Below the pieces are notes generated by a model. That model was not told where the DNA came from. It saw only the letters and a list, made by a program, of their open reading frames with translations, and did no database searches. A stretch of DNA of 8,334 nt from Gemmatimonadales bacterium (lineage in GTDB: Bacteria > Gemmatimonadota > Gemmatimonadetes > Gemmatimonadales > GWC2-71-9), in the NCBI GenBank assembly GCA_013816685.1, contig JACDDX010000061.1:1-8334 (forward strand), given 5' to 3'. Shown piece after piece: positions 1-8,155 of this stretch. The first letter of the stretch is position 1; each line of letters starts with the position of its first letter. Position numbers and translations under genes: made by a program.

Positions 1-1166
<1,166 letters not shown>

Positions 1167-1170
<4 letters not shown>

Positions 1171-2348
1171 CGGCCGCGCACCCGCGCCTGGAATGTCGCG
1201 CCACCCCCCGCCGTGTCGAGTACCGCGATCGTCCCTCCGTGCATCTCGATCGTCTGCCGCGCGAGCGCGAGCCCCAGTCCCGTGCCACCGGCCTTGTTCG
1301 TCCAGTACGGGTCGAAGATCCGGTTCCTGAGTTCCACCGGAATGCCGGGCCCGTGATCCTGGATCTCGATTCGGGCCCCCTCGCCATCGGCACAGGTGAC
1401 GATCTCGATCGTCCCCGATCCGCCCATCGCTTCCGCGGCGTTCCGGATCAGATTGCCGAACGCACGGCGCAGCGGATCGTAGTGTCCTACGATTGCGTGC
1501 ATGCTCGTGTCGAGGCTCAGGCGCGGCTCGATGCCCGGCGGAAGCGAGGTCCGGGCGAGCTCGTCGAGCAGCTCGTTCAGATCCACCGGCGCGGCCGGTC
1601 CTTCGGGCAGCCGGCCGAACTCCATGAACTCTCGCGCGAGCTGCTCCAGGCGATCCGACTCGGCCACCAGCACCTCGACCGCCTCCGAGCCGGCGGTGCC
1701 ATCGTGAGTCAGCTGCGCCACTGCCAGCCGGATCGGCGTGAGCGGATTCCGCATTTCATGCGCGACCCGCCGCGCCGTTTCCCGGAACGCGCGCAATCGC
1801 TCCGCCTCGATCTCGTGTGAGCGCGCCTGCTCGAGGGCCGCCGCCATGTCGCGGAGGGCGATGCGGAGCGCCGCGAACTCCGGCGCACCCTCACGGGGGT
1901 TATCCGGTGGCAGCGGCTCCATGCGTTGAATGTGACCGGTCCACCGAATCAGCTCATCGATCGGACGGCTCAGTTGCCGCGACAGATGACCGCCCAGCCG
2001 CAGGGACGCGTACACCACCGCCCCGCCGGTGAGCAGCACCACGAGTCCCACGCCCGCGTAGTAATAACGGCCATACGCGTCGGCCTGCTGCACCCGCGCG
2101 AGCGCCGTGTTCAGTCGATCCGCGTGATCGGCGACCGCGCGCCGTTCGGCCGGTCGGAGTCGCGTCGTATCCAGAGTCTGGAGCAGAACGCGGCCGGACA
2201 CACCCGCGGCTTCGAGCGCACGGCGCGGCCCTTCGGCGGGAGTGGTCGAGCGGAGAGTTAGCGCCCAGCCAAGCACCGCGATAGCGGTCGGCAGGGCACC
2301 GAGGCAGATCAGGACAAGGAGGATTCGCCGATGGAAGGAAAGCCGCAT
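1167..2348 (-). CDS. Membrane sensor histidine kinase, compact NtrY-like, partner of the adjacent regulator
   Basis: Autophosphorylating sensor kinase, 393 residues, inner membrane. TM1 is about residues 9-32, a periplasmic, mostly helical segment runs about 33-95, and TM2 is about 97-117. A HAMP-like linker (about 114-176, with the SRPIDEL proline signature) leads to the HisKA domain with H-box RRVAHEMRNPLTPIRLAV, phospho-acceptor H197. The HATPase domain has N-box NLIRNAAEA (299-307), G1 DHGPGIP (331-337) and G2 GGTGLGLALA (354-363). The H-box closely matches NtrY-type kinases, but those are usually much longer and carry a PAS domain; here there is none, so cytoplasmic sensing looks lost. 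The ATG at 2348 is chosen because it begins a basic residue cluster followed by TM1; the open frame further upstream is only a shadow of the VanZ gene. The start overlaps the upstream gene by 40 bases, the stop overlaps the regulator by 4. The signal sensed is unknown. Confidence 0.94.
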
Positions 2349-3430
2349 CGAGAGGCAAGATAAGCCGCGGCCGGGTAGAGCACCCAACCCGCGGCGACGC
2401 CGCCCGTCGCCGCCAGCCACTCCCAGTCCGGTGCCGGCGGGTACCCGGTCACCACGGGCACGCCGCCGCTGCCCAGCACGATTGCGAGGACCGGTACGGC
2501 CAGCCACCAGGCGTTGCCTCCGCGCGCGGCTGCCCGGCTCCAGTAGCCGATCGGCAGCGTGAGCCCCACGATCCAGAGCGCAGTGAGCAGGTCGGTTCCC
2601 GCGTCGTAGGCATACTCGAACGGCAGGAGGAGGCTCCATCCGAGCGTCGGCCGGAGCGTGGTTTCGTAGCGGCGCCATCGCCCCGGCCAGCTCGCCTGCA
2701 CCCAGAGCGTCCGCTCGCGCGCGCCCGCAGCCAGGTGCATCGCCGTCCCGGCCCGATCCGGAAGGGCGTCCTCGACAACGACGGCAGGATCGCGCAGGCG
2801 GAGTTGCGCCGAGCGGGCCGGATACTCGAAGACGAGGCCATGGCGGATTTGGTTCAAGCCGAGGACGACGCCGGATGGCGCATACAGCGAGACGATGGGC
2901 GCCCACCGATCGGTCGGTCGTCCTGAGCGGGCGCTCACCGCAACATCTATCGTCCCTCCGTTCACCATCGTGCGCACGTGCGATGGCTCGAGCAGCAGTC
3001 CATCCGACAACGGCAGACCGGCGAGCGTCGCCTCGGCGACGGTGCCGCTGAAGGCCGGCCGGCTCACGAGGCTCCCCGCCCACGATCCGTGCAGCGGAAG
3101 CTCGGGCACCCATGGCGTGAGCAGCCACGCGGTCGTCATGAGCGTGGAGAGCCAGACGATGCAGGCAGCGATCGTGAGCTGACCGCCGTTCTCCGGCGCC
3201 GGGAACAGAAGCGTGCCGAGCCACCTACCCAATGCGGCGCCGAGCGCGCCGCTGATGGTGTTCGTCAGAAGATCGCTGAGGCTGGCATCGCGTCCGGGAA
3301 TGAGCGCAAACTGGAGGGACTCGACCGTGCCCGAGAAGATGGCGGAGAACAGCACGACGCGGAGGGCAGGCACCCCGGCCAGGCGCAGGCCGAGCGCGAA
3401 CGGCACCAGCAGAAGCAAGTTCAACAGCAC
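2309..3430 (-). CDS. VanZ-family membrane protein with central LamG-like extracytoplasmic domain (start uncertain)
   Basis: Multi-pass membrane protein. From the first ordinary start codon (GTG at 3430) it has 373 residues. The N-terminal part is VanZ-like: hydrophobic LLNLLLLVPFALGL, then a conserved E37-x2-Q40, PGRDAS (45-50) and SDLLTN (52-57). A further TM at about 87-106 leads to a beta-rich extracytoplasmic region (about 110-275) whose pattern (TIDVAVSAR...APIVSLYAPSGVVLGLNQ...LVFEYPA) resembles LamG/concanavalin-A-like jelly-roll domains. About three more TM helices close the protein. VanZ is named for a teicoplanin-resistance protein, but most family members have no known role and often sit in envelope or polysaccharide loci; resistance should not be inferred. 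The VanZ homology clearly continues upstream of 3430 in the same frame (separate entry), so this start probably truncates the protein. The 3' end overlaps the kinase start by 40 bases, suggesting co-translation. The LamG assignment is moderate. Confidence 0.82.
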   Translation of the reverse strand: MLLNLLLLVPFALGLRLAGVPALRVVLFSAIFSGTVESLQFALIPGRDASLSDLLTNTISGALGAALGRWLGTLLFPAPENGGQLTIAACIVWLSTLMTTAWLLTPWVPELPLHGSWAGSLVSRPAFSGTVAEATLAGLPLSDGLLLEPSHVRTMVNGGTIDVAVSARSGRPTDRWAPIVSLYAPSGVVLGLNQIRHGLVFEYPARSAQLRLRDPAVVVEDALPDRAGTAMHLAAGARERTLWVQASWPGRWRRYETTLRPTLGWSLLLPFEYAYDAGTDLLTALWIVGLTLPIGYWSRAAARGGNAWWLAVPVLAIVLGSGGVPVVTGYPPAPDWEWLAATGGVAAGWVLYPAAAYLASRCGFPSIGESSLS

Positions 3431-3599
3431 GTCGACGCCCCCCCGAGGACCGCAGACCAGGCAGCGGAAGGGCGTGCTCGCGGCGGCCGCGGCATTGCCC
3501 GGGAGTGGCGTGAGGGTGGCGAACGCGGCGAACGTGAAACCAGCCGCCGCCAGAAACCACCCGGCACGCCGGGTGGGGCGGGCGGCGCGCGCCGGCGGC
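3431..3599 (-). other. In-frame upstream extension of the VanZ gene lacking a standard start codon
   Basis: This is the gap between the methyltransferase stop (3602-3600) and the GTG at 3430. Read in the VanZ frame it has no stop and encodes typical VanZ N-terminal sequence: a hydrophobic helix (GWFLAAAGFTFAAFATLTPL, about 3565-3506), then PFRCLVCG with cysteine codons at 3463-3461 and 3454-3452, then GGVD directly joining the annotated start. The frame contains no ATG, GTG or TTG from 3431 upstream to at least 3740. The best alternative initiator is CTG at 3553-3551, giving about 414 residues. Other explanations are a base-level sequence error, a frameshift, or a genuinely truncated gene. 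The homology is judged by pattern recognition, not by a search. Confidence 0.6.
3557..3576. repeat. Perfect inverted repeat (hairpin) between the methyltransferase and VanZ genes
   Basis: CCACCCGG and CCGGGTGG form perfect 8-base arms around the 4-base loop CACG. It lies 23 bases beyond the methyltransferase stop on the minus strand and only 3 bases upstream of the candidate CTG initiator at 3553. On the minus strand the right arm is followed by TTTCTGG, so the T-run is only three bases and a strong intrinsic terminator is unlikely. It could be a weak attenuator, an mRNA stability element, or a chance palindrome within coding sequence. Confidence 0.5.
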
Positions 3600-4367
3600 T
3601 CAGTCGACGCGGTCGGCCCGCACGATGACCGGTGACCCGAAGAGGCGGGTGAGGCCCAGCGCGCGAGCCGGCCCCTCGGTCGCGCGCGCGATGGCGACCG
3701 AGCCGGTCGCCCGATGGAGCACCATCGGCAGCAGAAACTGGGGAGACTCCGCCGCCACCCGGAACCCCGCAGCCGCGAACGCCGTTCGGATCTCCCGCGG
3801 CGAGAACATGAGGTAGCGCCGGGTGCTGACCTCGATGCGCTTTTTAAGCAGGAAGAGCTGGTCGGAGATCAGGTTGAGGCTGCGCGACGACGGGTAATCC
3901 ACCGCCACCCGCCGTCTCGCCACCCGGCACAGCTCGCCGACCAGATGCCGCCAGTCCACGCTGTGGGCCAGGAGCCGGTAGCACAGAACCGCGTCGAACG
4001 CTCGATCTGGGTAGGGCAGCGCCCGCAGATCGGCGACCTCGAACCGGCAGCGGGCGGTGCTGGTCCAGGGTTGCAGGCGGGCTTGGCAGCGCTCGTCGCT
4101 GCCCACGACCGTGACGTCATACCCTGCCTGGACCAGCGCCGGGGTGAGCTGGGCGTGGCCCCCACCGACGTCCAGCACCGTCGCGCCGGGTGTGAGGCCT
4201 CGCAGGGCCTCCAGCGTGCGGCGCGCCTGGACGTCGAGAAACCACGCGCCCACCGGGCCGGCAAATCGCTGAGCGTACTGGTCCGAGGACGATTCGACGT
4301 CCGCATCTTCGCGGAGGTCCGTGGGTGAGGAGTCGCCAGGCAAATTACACCGGAGTCCGAGAGCCAC
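3600..4367 (-). CDS. Class I SAM-dependent methyltransferase
   Basis: Predicted cytoplasmic methyl transfer from S-adenosylmethionine; acceptor unknown. The 255-residue protein has a Rossmann methyltransferase fold: motif I VLDVGGGHAQL (64-74) binds SAM, a second strand follows (YDVTVVGSDE, about 83-92), then ADLRALPYPDRAFDAVLCYRLLAH (motifs II-III region, about 112-136). This layout matches the Methyltransf_11/25 type seen in small-molecule, quinone and sugar-modifying enzymes. A KKRIEVSTRRYLMFSPREI segment precedes the C-terminal strands, as in many of these proteins. The GTG at 4367 gives a 23-base overlap with the epimerase; an alternative is TTG at 4343, and the first 25 or so residues look non-conserved, so the start is uncertain. 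Sitting between an epimerase and a VanZ protein, it may methylate a sugar, lipid or polysaccharide precursor, which is inference. Confidence 0.88.
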   Translation of the reverse strand: MALGLRCNLPGDSSPTDLREDADVESSSDQYAQRFAGPVGAWFLDVQARRTLEALRGLTPGATVLDVGGGHAQLTPALVQAGYDVTVVGSDERCQARLQPWTSTARCRFEVADLRALPYPDRAFDAVLCYRLLAHSVDWRHLVGELCRVARRRVAVDYPSSRSLNLISDQLFLLKKRIEVSTRRYLMFSPREIRTAFAAAGFRVAAESPQFLLPMVLHRATGSVAIARATEGPARALGLTRLFGSPVIVRADRVD

Positions 4368-5433
4368 GTGTCAGGTGCTCGATGGAAGTCTCGGCGGGCG
4401 CGCCCGGATCGGCGCTCGTGCCGAGGTAGCCGTTGATGCGGTACCACTCCGCCGTGCGGGCGATCCCCTCCTCGAGGCTGACCAGCGGGCGATAGCCCAG
4501 GAGCCGTTTCGCCTTCTCGATGGTGAAGGCCCGGCTCTTCGTGTAGAAATCGACCCGACGCCGGTGAATCGGCGGCTCGATGCCGAGCGGCACGCACACC
4601 CGCTCGCAGATGCTCCCGAGCATCTGAAACGGGCGGGCTGGAAGTTTGATCCATGGCGCAGGAACGCCCAGCTCCGCGGCGATCATCGAGGCCAGCTCGG
4701 CGAGGGTACGGTACTCCTCACCGCCGAGAATGAACACCTCGCCCACCGCGCGGGGATGGGAGCCCAGCAGGCGCAATCCCCGCACTAAGTCGTCCACGTA
4801 CACCATGTGATAGAAGACGCGGCCGCCGTCGAGCAACAGAAAGCGGCGCTTGGCGACCATCCGGAACAGCTTCAGCAGGCGGGTGTCGCCCGGCCCGTAG
4901 ATCGCCGTCGGCCGCGCCACGGCTACCGGCACGCCGTAGCGTTCCGCATACGACAGGGCGAGCCGCTCGCCTTCATACTTGCTGCGCTGGTAGACGTCGC
5001 CCGGCCCGAAAGGATACTGCTCATCCGCTGGGGGCCTGGCGATGTGCCCGTGCACGCCGACGGTGCTGCAGTGCACGAATCGGGTGACCTTGCCCGCACG
5101 GGCCGCCTCCAGCAGCAGCTTGGTGGCACCGACGTTCACGTCGCTGTAGGTGAGCTTGCCGTGCTTCGCCTCGCGGTAGACCGCCGCCAGATGGTAGACG
5201 ACACCCGCGCCGTGAACCGCCCGCGAGACGGTGACAGGGTCGGTGAGGTCTCCCTCGATGATCTCGACACCCCCGGGGAGGACGTCCCGGGCCCGGACTG
5301 CCGAGCGCGCGATCACCCGCACTGATTGCCCGTCGGCGACCAGGGCATGCACCAGGCGACTGCCGGTAAACCCGGTCGCGCCGGTGACCAGTGTAATGCG
5401 GTCGTCCGTCGGCGACGGTGTCGGTACGGTCAT
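4345..5433 (-). CDS. NAD(P)-dependent epimerase/dehydratase, extended SDR (HpnA/dihydroflavonol reductase-like)
   Basis: Oxidoreductase of the extended short-chain dehydrogenase family, 362 residues, cytoplasmic. The nucleotide-binding glycine motif TGATGFTG is at 17-24, followed by the acidic GDLTD (61-65), the VVYHLAA strand (78-84), the catalytic S123/T124 in HCSTVGVHG, and the Y148-x3-K152 dyad (YQRSK). RPTAIYGPGD (174-183) is the usual motif after the active site. The overall pattern resembles hopanoid-associated HpnA-like and dihydroflavonol-4-reductase-like SDRs, acting on a nucleotide sugar, sterol-like or lipid-linked substrate; the substrate cannot be read from sequence. The ATG at 5433 is chosen because the Rossmann motif follows within 20 residues. 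The frame stays open to 5700, but that part lacks conserved features. It is the first gene of the leftward operon and overlaps the methyltransferase start. Confidence 0.9.
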   Translation of the reverse strand: MTVPTPSPTDDRITLVTGATGFTGSRLVHALVADGQSVRVIARSAVRARDVLPGGVEIIEGDLTDPVTVSRAVHGAGVVYHLAAVYREAKHGKLTYSDVNVGATKLLLEAARAGKVTRFVHCSTVGVHGHIARPPADEQYPFGPGDVYQRSKYEGERLALSYAERYGVPVAVARPTAIYGPGDTRLLKLFRMVAKRRFLLLDGGRVFYHMVYVDDLVRGLRLLGSHPRAVGEVFILGGEEYRTLAELASMIAAELGVPAPWIKLPARPFQMLGSICERVCVPLGIEPPIHRRRVDFYTKSRAFTIEKAKRLLGYRPLVSLEEGIARTAEWYRINGYLGTSADPGAPAETSIEHLTRGSRTPV

Positions 5434-5530
5434 GGGAGCGCCTGAGACTTGCGAGAGGATGGGTCGTGGAGCACGGTTGACACTCGCCCTGAACGGTTCT
5501 GCGAGACGGGATTCGTTCTCGGTGCCGAGG

Positions 5531-5559
5531 ATCATGGACCGGGCCCCTTCCGAGTGCAA
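5531..5559 (-). promoter_or_regulatory. Candidate sigma-70-type promoter for the leftward operon
   Basis: On the minus strand TTGCAC (5559-5554) and CATGAT (5536-5531) are separated by exactly 17 bases, matching 3 of 6 and 4 of 6 consensus positions. Transcription would begin near 5524 and leave a leader of about 90 bases before the epimerase ATG. Found by eye only; in GC-rich genomes such matches are weak evidence. Confidence 0.28.
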
Positions 5560-5571
5560 GGTGCCGACCCG

Positions 5572-5600
5572 TTGGCGGACGGTCGAGCCGCGGTTATCCT
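5572..5600 (+). promoter_or_regulatory. Candidate sigma-70-type promoter for the rightward ATP-grasp operon
   Basis: TTGGCG (5572-5577) and TATCCT (5595-5600) have a 17-base spacer and match 3 of 6 and 4 of 6 consensus positions. The start site would be near 5607, about 95 bases before the first ATP-grasp ATG. Its -35 box lies 12 bases from the -35 box of the opposing candidate promoter, a back-to-back arrangement that a shared regulator could control. Found by eye only. Confidence 0.28.
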
Positions 5601-5687
5601 CTCCACGAAGGGATTGAGGTACTCCGCCGTGCCGACCTGACCACTCTACGCTCTTGTCCGCTCGGCGAGGCCGTAGCCGCCGTGGCG

Positions 5688-5693
5688 AAGGAG
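5688..5693 (+). promoter_or_regulatory. Shine-Dalgarno site deciding the start of the first ATP-grasp gene
   Basis: AAGGAG is followed by a 9-base spacer and the ATG at 5703. This favours the ATG over the in-frame GTG at 5682, which has the site inside its own reading frame and no good ribosome site upstream. Confidence 0.75.
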
Positions 5694-5702
5694 CGTTCAA
5701 TC

Positions 5703-6926
5703 ATGCTGGCTGGACACGCAGGTCACTTGCCCGGTTCTCGGGGGCCCGTGCTGGTCCCACCTCGCGGCCGGCTCGCCGGCGTGGTGCGCAGGGCCGATCT
5801 CTACCTCTATCAGACCATCCGGTCGAGCGCCCACTGGCTGAAGACCGAGCGGGCGATCAAGGTCCCCTTGCCCCTGGGTGTCAAGCTCCGGATGTGGCGC
5901 CGAGGCTTTTTGTCCGAGTCGGTGGCGCTGTATGACCTGACGCGGAACGACCCGGCGGACTACCTGACCGACTATCAGCGCTTTGTGCGCTGCCCTCGGA
6001 TCAATACCTGGAACGGCCTCTACGACCACAAGATGGGCCTGCGCGCCTTCCTCCTCGCCAGCGGTTTCCGGCAGGCGGAGACGCTCGCGTATCTCTACGA
6101 AGGCCGGGTCCTCGCCGATCCGTTCAGCCCCGATGCCCGCTCCATTCAGCCGGCCGAACTGTTGGAGCGACTTCGCGGTGAGGGAAGCGAGTACGGGTAC
6201 GTCGTGAAGCCTGAAGACGGCGCCTGTGGCCAGGGCATCTTCCTGCTGATGTATCGTAACGGAGAGTTTCTTCGTCAGCGCGGCCCCGACGTCGAGCCCT
6301 TCGACCTCGAGCAATTCATCCGCGATCTCGCGGCCAAGCCCCGGCGCGCCGGCCAGGCCAGCAATGCGACGCTAATCGAGCGGCGCCTCGTACAAGGCGC
6401 CTTCTGGGATCGGCTGTATCCCCAGAGCGCCAACACGATTCGGCTCCTCGTGCTGTGGACCCCGGGCGAGCCGTTGCCCTTCATTGCCCGCGCCTCGCAG
6501 CGCATCGGTACGGCCCACACGATCCCGACCGACAACTTCACGGGGGGCGGAATCTCGGCTCCCATCGCGTTGGGCACCGGTGTGCTGGGAACCGGGCGAA
6601 CGCACCCAGTGAAAGGTCAGCAGCCAGGCCGGCGCTTCACCCACCATCCCGACACCGGCGCCCAGCTCGCGGGCGCCGTCCTGCCTCACTGGGAGCGAAT
6701 CACCGATGCGGTCATCCGGGCGGCCGCGAGCCTGCCCTTCAATCGTATGGCGGGGTGGGACGTGCTGATGGATCGCGACGGGCAGCCGGTGATCCTCGAG
6801 GCCAACGGCCTGAGCGGGGTCGACGTCTTGCAGATTCACGGCGGGTTGCTGACCGACGCCCGGGTACGCCGCTTCTACGACAGTTTCGGGGTGCTTGGCC
6901 GCCGACGACATCCTACCGTCAGGTGA
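5703..6926 (+). CDS. Sugar-transfer associated ATP-grasp protein, copy A
   Basis: Predicted ATP-dependent carboxylate-amine (or similar) ligase of the ATP-grasp superfamily, 407 residues. It fits the Pfam family ATPgrasp_ST, predicted from gene context to act in cell-surface polysaccharide synthesis; no reaction is assigned here. Visible motifs: LYEGRVLADPF (131-141), the ATP-binding strand and glycine loop VVKPEDGACGQG (167-178, K169), TLIERRLVQG (223-232, E226), SANTIRLLVL (242-251), PTDNFTGGG (275-283), PFNRMAGWDVL (345-355, D353) and the metal-binding PVILEANG (362-369, E366 and N368). The N-terminal 60 or so residues are an uncharacterised helical, basic segment. No signal peptide is evident, so it is probably cytoplasmic. 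Translation starts at ATG 5703 behind AAGGAG. It is followed after 5 bases by a paralogue, which indicates tandem duplication. Family call firm; substrate unknown. Confidence 0.9.
   Translation: MLAGHAGHLPGSRGPVLVPPRGRLAGVVRRADLYLYQTIRSSAHWLKTERAIKVPLPLGVKLRMWRRGFLSESVALYDLTRNDPADYLTDYQRFVRCPRINTWNGLYDHKMGLRAFLLASGFRQAETLAYLYEGRVLADPFSPDARSIQPAELLERLRGEGSEYGYVVKPEDGACGQGIFLLMYRNGEFLRQRGPDVEPFDLEQFIRDLAAKPRRAGQASNATLIERRLVQGAFWDRLYPQSANTIRLLVLWTPGEPLPFIARASQRIGTAHTIPTDNFTGGGISAPIALGTGVLGTGRTHPVKGQQPGRRFTHHPDTGAQLAGAVLPHWERITDAVIRAAASLPFNRMAGWDVLMDRDGQPVILEANGLSGVDVLQIHGGLLTDARVRRFYDSFGVLGRRRHPTVR
6921..6926 (+). promoter_or_regulatory. Shine-Dalgarno site of the second ATP-grasp gene, overlapping the first gene's stop
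   Basis: AGGTGA pairs fully with the usual anti-Shine-Dalgarno tail and sits 5 bases before the GTG at 6932. It contains the TGA stop of the first ATP-grasp gene. It favours the GTG at 6932 over the GTG at 6923, although the latter would give a GTGA stop-start overlap. Confidence 0.55.
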
Positions 6927-6931
6927 GCCGA

Positions 6932-8155
6932 GTGTCATCGCCGCCCGATCCGACCCGCCAACGATCGCCGTACCTGGAGTACTTCCAACGGGACGGTCAC
7001 GTCGCCGACCTGCCTTCTGCCACGCGCAAGCTGCTCGGCGTCCGGGCTTATCAAGCCATGTGGTCGGGCTACCGGTGGCTCAAGCACGAAGTCCAATCGC
7101 ACTCGGGGTCTCGGCCCGCGGCGCGGCTCGCCCTGTGGCGCCAGGGGTTCTTTGCCGAGTCGGCCGCGGTGTACGACTTTCCGCGCAACGATCCGCGGGA
7201 GTATCTCAGTGACTTCCAGCAGATCCATCTGGGCGGCTGGATCAACGAGTGGGACGGGCTCTTCAATCACAAGCTGGGGCTCCGCGCATTCCTGCTGGCG
7301 CAGGGGCTGCCGCAACCCCAGACGGCGGCCTTCATTTACGAGGGCCGTATCCTCGCCGACCCGTTCGATCGCGGAGGGCGCCACGTCTCGGGCGAAGAGT
7401 TCGAGGAACACCTTCGGGCCGAAGGCGAGGGCGCCGCTTGGGTCGTCAAGCCCGAAGACGGCAGTCAGGGTCGCGGACTCTTTCTCCTCGAGTACGCCGA
7501 TGGCGGCTTCCGCCGCCATCGGGGCCGCGAGGTGGCCCCGATTGACCTGCGGGCGTTCCTCGCGTCGCTCGAGCCCGTGCGGAATGGGGGTCAAGCCGGC
7601 GCCACCCTGATCGAGCGCCGGCTTACGCAAGGGCAGTTCTGGCGCGAGCTCTTTCCCGGCAGCGCGAACACGCTCCGGCTCCTCACTCTGTGGGCACCGG
7701 GCGACCCGTCCCCCTTCATTGCGCGCGGCGTGCAGCGGGTCGGGAGTGCCGACACGGTGCCCACCGACAACTGGTCAGGCGGCGGTCTCTCGGCTCCGAT
7801 CGACTTGGCGACCGGACGCCTGGGCCCCGGTCGCACCCACCCGCTGAAGGGTCCCCGGCCGGCCGCGGTCGGGGACGCGCGATCCGCACCCGTCGAACGT
7901 CATCCCGATACCGGCGCCCTTATCGCTGGCGCCGTGCTACCTAACTGGAACCGGATCACGGATGTCGTGCTTCGGGCGGCCGCGAGCCTGCCGTTCAACC
8001 GCATGGTGGGGTGGGACGTGCTGGTCAGCGCGGAGGGCGAGCCGGTGATCCTCGAGGCCAATGGCCACAGCGACGTCAACTTGCTACAGGTCCACGGGGG
8101 CCTGCTCGTCGACGACCGGGTGCGCCGCTTCTTCGAGCACTATGGCGCAGTATGA
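6932..8155 (+). CDS. Sugar-transfer associated ATP-grasp protein, copy B (paralogue of the preceding gene)
   Basis: Second ATP-grasp protein, also 407 residues from the GTG at 6932 (410 from the alternative GTG at 6923). All the motifs of copy A recur: IYEGRILADPF (135-145), VVKPEDGSQGRG (171-182, K173), TLIERRLTQG (225-234, E228), SANTLRLLTL (244-253), PTDNWSGGG (277-285), PFNRMVGWDVL (354-364, D362), PVILEANG (371-378, E375 and N377). Hand alignment gives about 59% identity from residue 68 to the end; the N-terminal 65 residues are much more diverged, sharing mainly a YQ...WLK.E pattern. Copy B has a 7-residue insertion near 311-322 and lacks 2 residues near 214-220. Both copies keep the catalytic residues, so neither looks like a decaying duplicate. 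They probably act on related but distinct substrates, or together, which is inference. The stop overlaps the next gene's ATG. Confidence 0.9.
   Translation: MSSPPDPTRQRSPYLEYFQRDGHVADLPSATRKLLGVRAYQAMWSGYRWLKHEVQSHSGSRPAARLALWRQGFFAESAAVYDFPRNDPREYLSDFQQIHLGGWINEWDGLFNHKLGLRAFLLAQGLPQPQTAAFIYEGRILADPFDRGGRHVSGEEFEEHLRAEGEGAAWVVKPEDGSQGRGLFLLEYADGGFRRHRGREVAPIDLRAFLASLEPVRNGGQAGATLIERRLTQGQFWRELFPGSANTLRLLTLWAPGDPSPFIARGVQRVGSADTVPTDNWSGGGLSAPIDLATGRLGPGRTHPLKGPRPAAVGDARSAPVERHPDTGALIAGAVLPNWNRITDVVLRAAASLPFNRMVGWDVLVSAEGEPVILEANGHSDVNLLQVHGGLLVDDRVRRFFEHYGAV

Larger units (their letters stand above)
5434..5702. other. Divergent intergenic region between the two operons
   Basis: This 269-base stretch separates the epimerase start from the first ATP-grasp start. 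It holds the two weak back-to-back promoter candidates and the AAGGAG ribosome site. By eye I see no convincing sigma-54 -24/-12 element (TGGCAC-N5-TTGC), no strong operator palindrome and no RNA gene. Its minus-strand frame is open throughout, but the translation is Arg/Pro/Ser-rich and shows no domain, so I treat it as non-coding. Confidence 0.6.

Noticed and set aside
2349..3224. Upstream extension of the kinase frame to a GTG at 3224 (685 residues)
   Set aside because: The added part is the out-of-frame reading of the VanZ-LamG gene, with Arg/Ala-rich low-information sequence; the kinase's natural N-terminus with its membrane anchor begins at 2348.
2309..3430. Glycopeptide (teicoplanin) resistance gene
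   Set aside because: Only the VanZ fold is shared; there are no VanHAX-type genes nearby and most VanZ-family proteins are not resistance factors.
3557..3576. The inverted repeat as an intrinsic terminator after the methyltransferase
   Set aside because: Only three T residues follow the stem on the minus strand, and the downstream genes are tightly packed in the same direction, so a strong stop here is unlikely.
5477..5505. Perfect TTGACA at 5477-5482 as a plus-strand -35 box
   Set aside because: At a 17-base spacing the -10 position reads TGCGAG, which matches only two consensus bases, and it would leave a leader of nearly 190 bases. It may be chance.
5434..5700. Upstream extension of the epimerase frame by 89 codons
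   Set aside because: The added residues show no conserved motif, and the Rossmann glycine motif normally lies near the N-terminus, which fits the ATG at 5433. The extension would also run into the start of the divergent gene.
6455..6931. Upstream extension of the second ATP-grasp frame into the first gene
   Set aside because: It is the out-of-frame reading of the C-terminal half of copy A; the coupled GTG with AGGTGA at 6921-6926 explains the start.
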